Positions 21,490 through 25,520 of a DNA stretch of 25,520 nucleotides are shown here, piece by piece. Position numbers and translations under genes: made by a program. The notes under the pieces were generated by a model. It was not told where the DNA came from, did no database searches, and saw only the letters and a list, made by a program, of their open reading frames with translations. This DNA comes from an uncultured Pseudomonadota bacterium. Its GTDB lineage: Bacteria; Pseudomonadota; Alphaproteobacteria; Rs-D84. Within the stretch, counting starts at the first letter, position 1; each line of letters opens with the position of its first letter. The stretch covers positions 1-25,520 of the forward strand of contig CACYQE010000019.1 of the NCBI GenBank assembly GCA_902776515.1, read 5' to 3'.

Positions 21490-22056
21490 TTATTCGATAC
21501 AACAGTTAACCGCCTTTTTAACCCATTCTTTTAATTTTGATTGTTTCTTTACAGGTTCCGTTACCTTGGTCGGCATAATTTTTTGAACCTTTTCAGATAA
21601 TTTCTTTACATCTTCTTGGGTGTCTTCTATCCATTTTACATCATCTATGTTTAACATATTCATATTCAAACCCCAAAACATACAATACAAACTGTATGAT
21701 TGGTCAAATAATTCGTATGCTTCCTTTTTATTTCCCAACGACAACTGTTTTGTTCCAACCTCCATCAAACGCATTGAAGATGCAAGCAAATGCTTTGATA
21801 TACACCAAACTTCACCTTCGTATGCAGGAATTATTTTTTGCATCAGTTTTTTACGCATTTCACGAATTTCGTTTATCAAATCATAAAAGCCCGTTTTGCC
21901 GGTTTTCGCACCCGAATACATCAAGTGTTCTTCAATAGAAATCAGATTCATTATTCCGATTGTCATATCTTGGTCTGCGGATAAATCCTTGGGGTTCAGT
22001 TTTTTGCCCGCGTCCACACGTTCAACAAACTCTTTTACACTTTGTATTTTTTTCAT
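21490..22056 (-). CDS. Conserved helical hypothetical protein, 188 aa
   Basis: I can give no named function. The protein is almost all helical, with no signal peptide. Likely conserved blocks are IMNLISIEEHL (35-45), INEIREMRKKLMQKI (61-75), and WCISKHLLASSMRLMEVGTK (84-103), followed by a TPR-like pair of helices (LSLGNKKEAYELFDQSYSLY). The tail is basic and ends VNCCIE. Acidic residues and His in EEH (42-44), with C85 and H89, could bind metal. From memory it resembles hypothetical proteins of candidate-phyla (CPR) bacteria; I could not verify this. AAGGAG lies 9 nt before the ATG. It is 21 nt downstream of the CxxC membrane protein gene, so the two form an operon. Confidence 0.75.
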   Translation of the reverse strand: MKKIQSVKEFVERVDAGKKLNPKDLSADQDMTIGIMNLISIEEHLMYSGAKTGKTGFYDLINEIREMRKKLMQKIIPAYEGEVWCISKHLLASSMRLMEVGTKQLSLGNKKEAYELFDQSYSLYCMFWGLNMNMLNIDDVKWIEDTQEDVKKLSEKVQKIMPTKVTEPVKKQSKLKEWVKKAVNCCIE

Positions 22057-22077
22057 TTCTTTTTTCTCCTTTTAAAA

Positions 22078-22566
22078 TTACGCAAACCAAGCGATTATTA
22101 CACTTGTAATTAACAAAGAACCAATCGCCATAACAACTTTTTCAAACGGAAAATGAGCATGTCCACCATTACGATGCTTCATATATTCGTACAATTTCTG
22201 GGACAAAATGTAAACGATGCCACCCGCAATCGCACACAGCATAAACGCATCAAAAAACCAAAAACACGGGGTATATTTCAAATGATGAATATATAACCCA
22301 GCAATCACGGAAAACGACAATAATATCAACAATACATCGCGTCCAAAAAAATGCCAATTCTTTTTATCAAACCACTTAATCAACCAATAACCCATTATCA
22401 CCAAAAATGCACCAACCCAAACAGCAACGGCATTATCACAAACCCCAAGTCTTCTTGAAATAGATAACGTTGCACCAATCGCAACCGTACACACCGCACA
22501 CGCCGGATTTGCAAAAGCACCAGTTGTTCCAAACATACCAAACAACACCATTAAAGCTTTTTTCAT
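22078..22566 (-). CDS. Polytopic membrane protein with N-terminal CxxC
   Basis: The product is 162 aa. A signal-like first segment (MKKALMVLFGMFGTTGAFA) is followed directly by NPACAVCTVAIG, with C23 and C26 in a CxxC at the membrane edge. Further hydrophobic helices lie at about 46-63, 78-93, 103-121 and 144-161. Additional cysteines are C43, C101 and C111, and a His-rich loop (HRNGGHAHF) lies near 131-139. I do not recognise a named family. A thiol-redox or metal role is inferred from CxxC alone. The ATG at 22566 is chosen because AAGGA lies 6 nt upstream and it begins the hydrophobic signal; a longer frame to 22602 adds a non-hydrophobic 12 residues. Confidence 0.8.
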   Translation of the reverse strand: MKKALMVLFGMFGTTGAFANPACAVCTVAIGATLSISRRLGVCDNAVAVWVGAFLVIMGYWLIKWFDKKNWHFFGRDVLLILLSFSVIAGLYIHHLKYTPCFWFFDAFMLCAIAGGIVYILSQKLYEYMKHRNGGHAHFPFEKVVMAIGSLLITSVIIAWFA

Positions 22567-22591
22567 ATTATTTCCTTTTCCTTTGCCAATA

Positions 22592-22621
22592 ATGATACAC
22601 AAATCCGCAACACCAGGTCAA
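22592..22621 (-). promoter_or_regulatory. Promoter of the CxxC membrane protein/helical protein operon
   Basis: TTGACC (22616-22621), 18 nt, TATCAT (22592-22597) on the minus strand, overlapping the rsmH stop. It would give a leader of about 20 nt and make the pair independent of rsmH. Confidence 0.5.
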
Positions 22622-23463
22622 TATGATTTTACAACACCACGAATATGTGCACTTCTGGCACGTGAATTTGATTCAAGTTCGGCACTTGTCGGTGTTTTTG
22701 CACGCAACAATTCAAATCCTGGGCTTACCATTACAGGCATACGTGGGTCGCCCACAGGCGTTGTCCATTCACGAAAAACAGATTTTACAAACCTGTCTTC
22801 GATTGAATGAAATGTTACACAGATGCAACGCCCCCCAGGTTTTAATAAATTTGGCACACATTTCAATGCACGCTCTATTTCACCCAATTCATCATTAACA
22901 GCTATACGCAACGATTGGAACACGGGGGCAATATCTTTTGGATTATGTATCAAATTTTTTAATTCAAACGTGGTCCGTGGCATTTCTTGTTTTATTGCCT
23001 TTGCAATTGCCGCCGCTGGTCCAACATCACCAAAACTTTTTAAAATCTTGGTTATTTCTGAAACACTCCACACAGAAAACATATCATACACCGTTGGCCC
23101 GGTATTTGACATACGCATATCCAACGGTGCATCAAATCTGAAAGAAAAACCACGTTCCGGCGTATCAATTTGCATAGAAGAAATACCCAAATCAAAGACA
23201 ATTGCATCAAATTTCTCTGTTAATTCACACATACTGGAAAAAGGTTTATTTATAAATTCAAACCGCCCGGGGAACTCTTTATCCAACGCATTTGCATCAT
23301 CAATAACATTAGCATCCCGATCAAACGCGGTAACAAAAGCCCCGGCCGTTAAAAATTCGCGACTGTATCCACCGGCACCAAATGTTGCATCAATAACATG
23401 ACTGTCTTTGATGTCACCAAGTGCATCCATAACCGCACCAAGAAGAACGGGTATATGTTTCAC
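22618..23463 (-). CDS. rsmH: 16S rRNA (cytosine-1402-N4)-methyltransferase RsmH
   Basis: RsmH (MraW) methylates N4 of C1402 in the ribosomal P site using SAM. The 281-aa product has HIPVLLGAVMDAL, the SAM loop DATFGAGGYS (25-34), DLGISSMQIDTPERGFSFRFDAPLDMRM (91-118), QSLRIAVNDELGEIERAL (183-200), FHSIEDRFVK (218-227), and the terminal NSRARSAHIRGV. It is somewhat shorter than the usual 300-315 aa. It starts at a GTG that overlaps the dnaE TAG by 1 nt, with GGAG 8 nt upstream inside dnaE, so translation is coupled. The usual neighbours mraZ, ftsL and ftsI are absent on the visible side. Confidence 0.96.
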   Translation of the reverse strand: MKHIPVLLGAVMDALGDIKDSHVIDATFGAGGYSREFLTAGAFVTAFDRDANVIDDANALDKEFPGRFEFINKPFSSMCELTEKFDAIVFDLGISSMQIDTPERGFSFRFDAPLDMRMSNTGPTVYDMFSVWSVSEITKILKSFGDVGPAAAIAKAIKQEMPRTTFELKNLIHNPKDIAPVFQSLRIAVNDELGEIERALKCVPNLLKPGGRCICVTFHSIEDRFVKSVFREWTTPVGDPRMPVMVSPGFELLRAKTPTSAELESNSRARSAHIRGVVKSY

Positions 23464-25520
23464 TATTCAATCTCCATCTTTATACCAAGGCCCGAAAAAT
23501 CACTTGCCGTGGTTTTACCAAGTTCTATACCGCCGGGCAATGCCAATAAAGTTTTTTTACCCCCAGAATACAAAACTAATTCCACCTTGGTTCGACCAGC
23601 GGGCAGGGCAACCAAAACTTTTTTCACATCAGCCAGAACGTTTTTATCACGAATTTCCAAAGTAATTTTTTTTGCTATTTGTGACACCCATTGGGCCAAC
23701 GAAATAATAGAATCAACAAAAACAGAAACCCTGTCATCACGATTTGAAACCCGCCCAGAAAGCACGACTATTTTTTCTGTTGCTAATTTAGCCGCCAAAT
23801 CCGAAACAGCATCACCAAACGCAATCGCATCAATGTTACCAAAACTGTCCGAAGCGTTTATAGTTAACATCTCTTTTCCTGCCTTGGTGCGGCGTTGAGA
23901 ATAAGAATTTACACACGCAACAATATGTGCCGCCGAACGATCCGGGGCGTTTGCCAGCGATGCACTTGTTGTTAAATGTTCACGTGCAATTAAATGTTTA
24001 TATTGGTCCAACGGATGTGCAGATATATAAAAACCCAAAGCGGACAATTCATTAGATAATTTTTGAGAAAATGTCCAAGGTGTGGTTTTTACCAAATTTT
24101 TACTCAATCTGTCTTCACTGACATCATCTTCCATTGTGTTTGCAAACAAAGACAACGAATTCGCACCTTCCTTTGATTTAGCAGCATAAGATAAAATCAT
24201 ATCCGCATTCATAAATATCTCGGCCCGATTGGGATTCAATGAATCCAATACACCAACCTTGGCAAACGCTTCTAGTATTCGCTTGTTCATAATGTTTGAA
24301 CAGCGTTTTGCAAAATCAGTCAAATTCTTGAACGGGCCTTTTTCGCGTTCGGCAACAATCGCATCGGTCGCAACAACACCCACACCCTTGATTGCCGCCA
24401 AAGCGTATACTATTTTTCCGTCTTTGACAGTAAATAATGATTCACTGTTGTTTATATCCGGTGCAACAATTGGTATATTAAAATTAGATTTCGCGTCATC
24501 AACAAATATTGCTAGTTGGTCTGTATCATTCATATTACTGGACATAGATGCCGCCAAAAATTCAGCAGGGAAATGTGCTTTTAAATACGCACATTGGTTT
24601 GCCACAATTGAATACGCAACCGCATGAGATTTATTAAACGCATATTTTGCAAACTCTTTAAATTTTTCCCACAAATCTGATGCCTGTTCACGATTAAGTG
24701 TTCCAAGTTTTTCACACCCCGCATAAAACTTGCCTTCTAAATCATTCAACATATCGATAAGTTTTTTACCCATCGCCTTACGAACGTTGTCTGATTCACC
24801 ACGTGTAAACCCGGCCAAGACACGTGTTAATTGCATAACCTGTTCTTGGTAAACAATAATACCGTATGTTTCTTTTAACACAGGTTCTGCCAATGGATGA
24901 ACATATTCAATTGATTCTTCACCATGCATACGGGCGATAAATTGAGGAATAAACGCAATTGGTCCCGGACGATTTAACGCATTCAATGCCGATATTTCCA
25001 AAAAACTGGTTGGATGCATTTTCCTTAACGTTTGTTGAACAAACGGGGCATCAAATTGGAATATACCTTCGGTTAATCCAGATTGCCACAATTCCAATGT
25101 CTTTGCATCATCTGTTGGAATATCATCAAGGTTTATATTAATTTGATGTGTCTTTTGAATAAGTTTAGTTGCATATTTTAACACAACCAACGTTTCCAAA
25201 CCCAAAAAGTCAAATTTTATCAAACCGGCTTTTTCAAGATATTTTCCATCAAATTGACACGAAGGCAAAGGGTTAGCCGGGTCACGATACACCGGGGCAA
25301 TTTTAGTTGTGGAACGATCGCCAATAACAACACCACACGCATGTTGACCCAAATTACGAAACGCACCTTCAAGTTCCTCGGCCGTCAAAACGACCTTGTT
25401 CATATCAGAATCGGTATTAATTACACATTGAATTTCGGGCGAAGAATCAACGGCTTCTTTTAATGTTTTCGCATCCTGGGGAATCATTTTTGACAATCTG
25501 TCGGATTTTGAATACGGAAT
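23463..25520 (-). CDS. dnaE: DNA polymerase III subunit alpha DnaE, C-terminal part
   Basis: Replicative polymerase catalytic subunit, cut by the window edge; 685 residues are visible of a usual 1,130-1,170. The frame is open from the last base with IPYSKSDRLSKMIPQDAK, a conserved DnaE block, so codons before the first possible start belong to the gene. Also seen are GQHACGVVIG, the palm strand GLIKFDFLGLETLV with the third catalytic Asp, RPGPI, YGIIVYQEQVMQ, GESDNVRKAMGKK, FNKSHAVAYS and YLKAHFPAEFLAA. ALGFYISAHPLDQY and an OB-fold region follow. The PHP domain and first catalytic Asp pair lie outside the window. It runs directly into rsmH. Confidence 0.96.
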   Translation of the reverse strand: MPYSKSDRLSKMIPQDAKTLKEAVDSSPEIQCVINTDSDMNKVVLTAEELEGAFRNLGQHACGVVIGDRSTTKIAPVYRDPANPLPSCQFDGKYLEKAGLIKFDFLGLETLVVLKYATKLIQKTHQININLDDIPTDDAKTLELWQSGLTEGIFQFDAPFVQQTLRKMHPTSFLEISALNALNRPGPIAFIPQFIARMHGEESIEYVHPLAEPVLKETYGIIVYQEQVMQLTRVLAGFTRGESDNVRKAMGKKLIDMLNDLEGKFYAGCEKLGTLNREQASDLWEKFKEFAKYAFNKSHAVAYSIVANQCAYLKAHFPAEFLAASMSSNMNDTDQLAIFVDDAKSNFNIPIVAPDINNSESLFTVKDGKIVYALAAIKGVGVVATDAIVAEREKGPFKNLTDFAKRCSNIMNKRILEAFAKVGVLDSLNPNRAEIFMNADMILSYAAKSKEGANSLSLFANTMEDDVSEDRLSKNLVKTTPWTFSQKLSNELSALGFYISAHPLDQYKHLIAREHLTTSASLANAPDRSAAHIVACVNSYSQRRTKAGKEMLTINASDSFGNIDAIAFGDAVSDLAAKLATEKIVVLSGRVSNRDDRVSVFVDSIISLAQWVSQIAKKITLEIRDKNVLADVKKVLVALPAGRTKVELVLYSGGKKTLLALPGGIELGKTTASDFSGLGIKMEIE

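Noticed and set aside
1..25520. CRISPR arrays, insertion sequences, prophage genes
   Set aside because: No regularly spaced repeats, transposase, integrase or phage structural genes were seen on either strand.

Overview
The window reads as chromosomal DNA of an AT-rich alphaproteobacterium, probably one of the uncultured host- or gut-associated lineages. The clues are a DUF2155 protein (a mostly alphaproteobacterial family), a CTTG-N17-type heat-shock promoter in front of dnaK, the long L25/Ctc form of RplY, and housekeeping proteins with alphaproteobacterial sequence character. The exact lineage cannot be fixed by eye. Almost all of the window is core chromosome. I see no insertion sequence, prophage or CRISPR array.

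Layout. recN (+) converges on a long minus-strand run that reads from 7936 down to 1688: rpsP, a 75-aa Cys-rich protein, rimM, a 42-aa Cys-rich ORF, a Cys-rich lipoprotein, trmD, rplS, a DUF2155 protein, a small membrane protein, tsaD, an unknown 173-aa protein and a broken xseA. Upstream of it lie gdhA with its own terminator, tRNA-Gly(CCC), and a LysM membrane protein/HNH protein pair. Divergent from that pair is a phosphofructokinase (+). Then on the minus strand come an unknown 198-aa protein, dnaK (heat-shock promoter, frameshifted near its 3' end), rplY and rsmD. tadA (+) is divergent from rsmD and overlaps the end of gpmI (-). gpmI is divergent from an XRE regulator (+), and the two promoters appear to share one -35 hexamer. 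The last third, all minus strand, holds a 784-aa secreted Cys-rich protein, a two-gene unknown module (a CxxC membrane protein and a helical cytosolic protein), rsmH and the 3' part of dnaE.

Functional themes. Translation and RNA modification dominate (S16, L19, L25, RimM, TrmD, TsaD, RsmD, RsmH, TadA, tRNA-Gly). DNA replication and repair (RecN, ExoVII, DnaE) and central carbon metabolism (GDH, PFK, iPGM) are also present.

Least ordinary points: (1) three small Cys-rich proteins interleaved in the rpsP-rimM-trmD-rplS operon; (2) an internal deletion in xseA and a roughly 7-nt deletion in dnaK; (3) a phosphofructokinase with a remodelled ATP site; (4) the large secreted 28-Cys protein; (5) the uncharacterised membrane/helical gene pair; (6) several tight promoter architectures (a palindrome over the gdhA promoter, divergent promoters sharing a -35, a heat-shock promoter). 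Promoter and terminator calls were made by eye.
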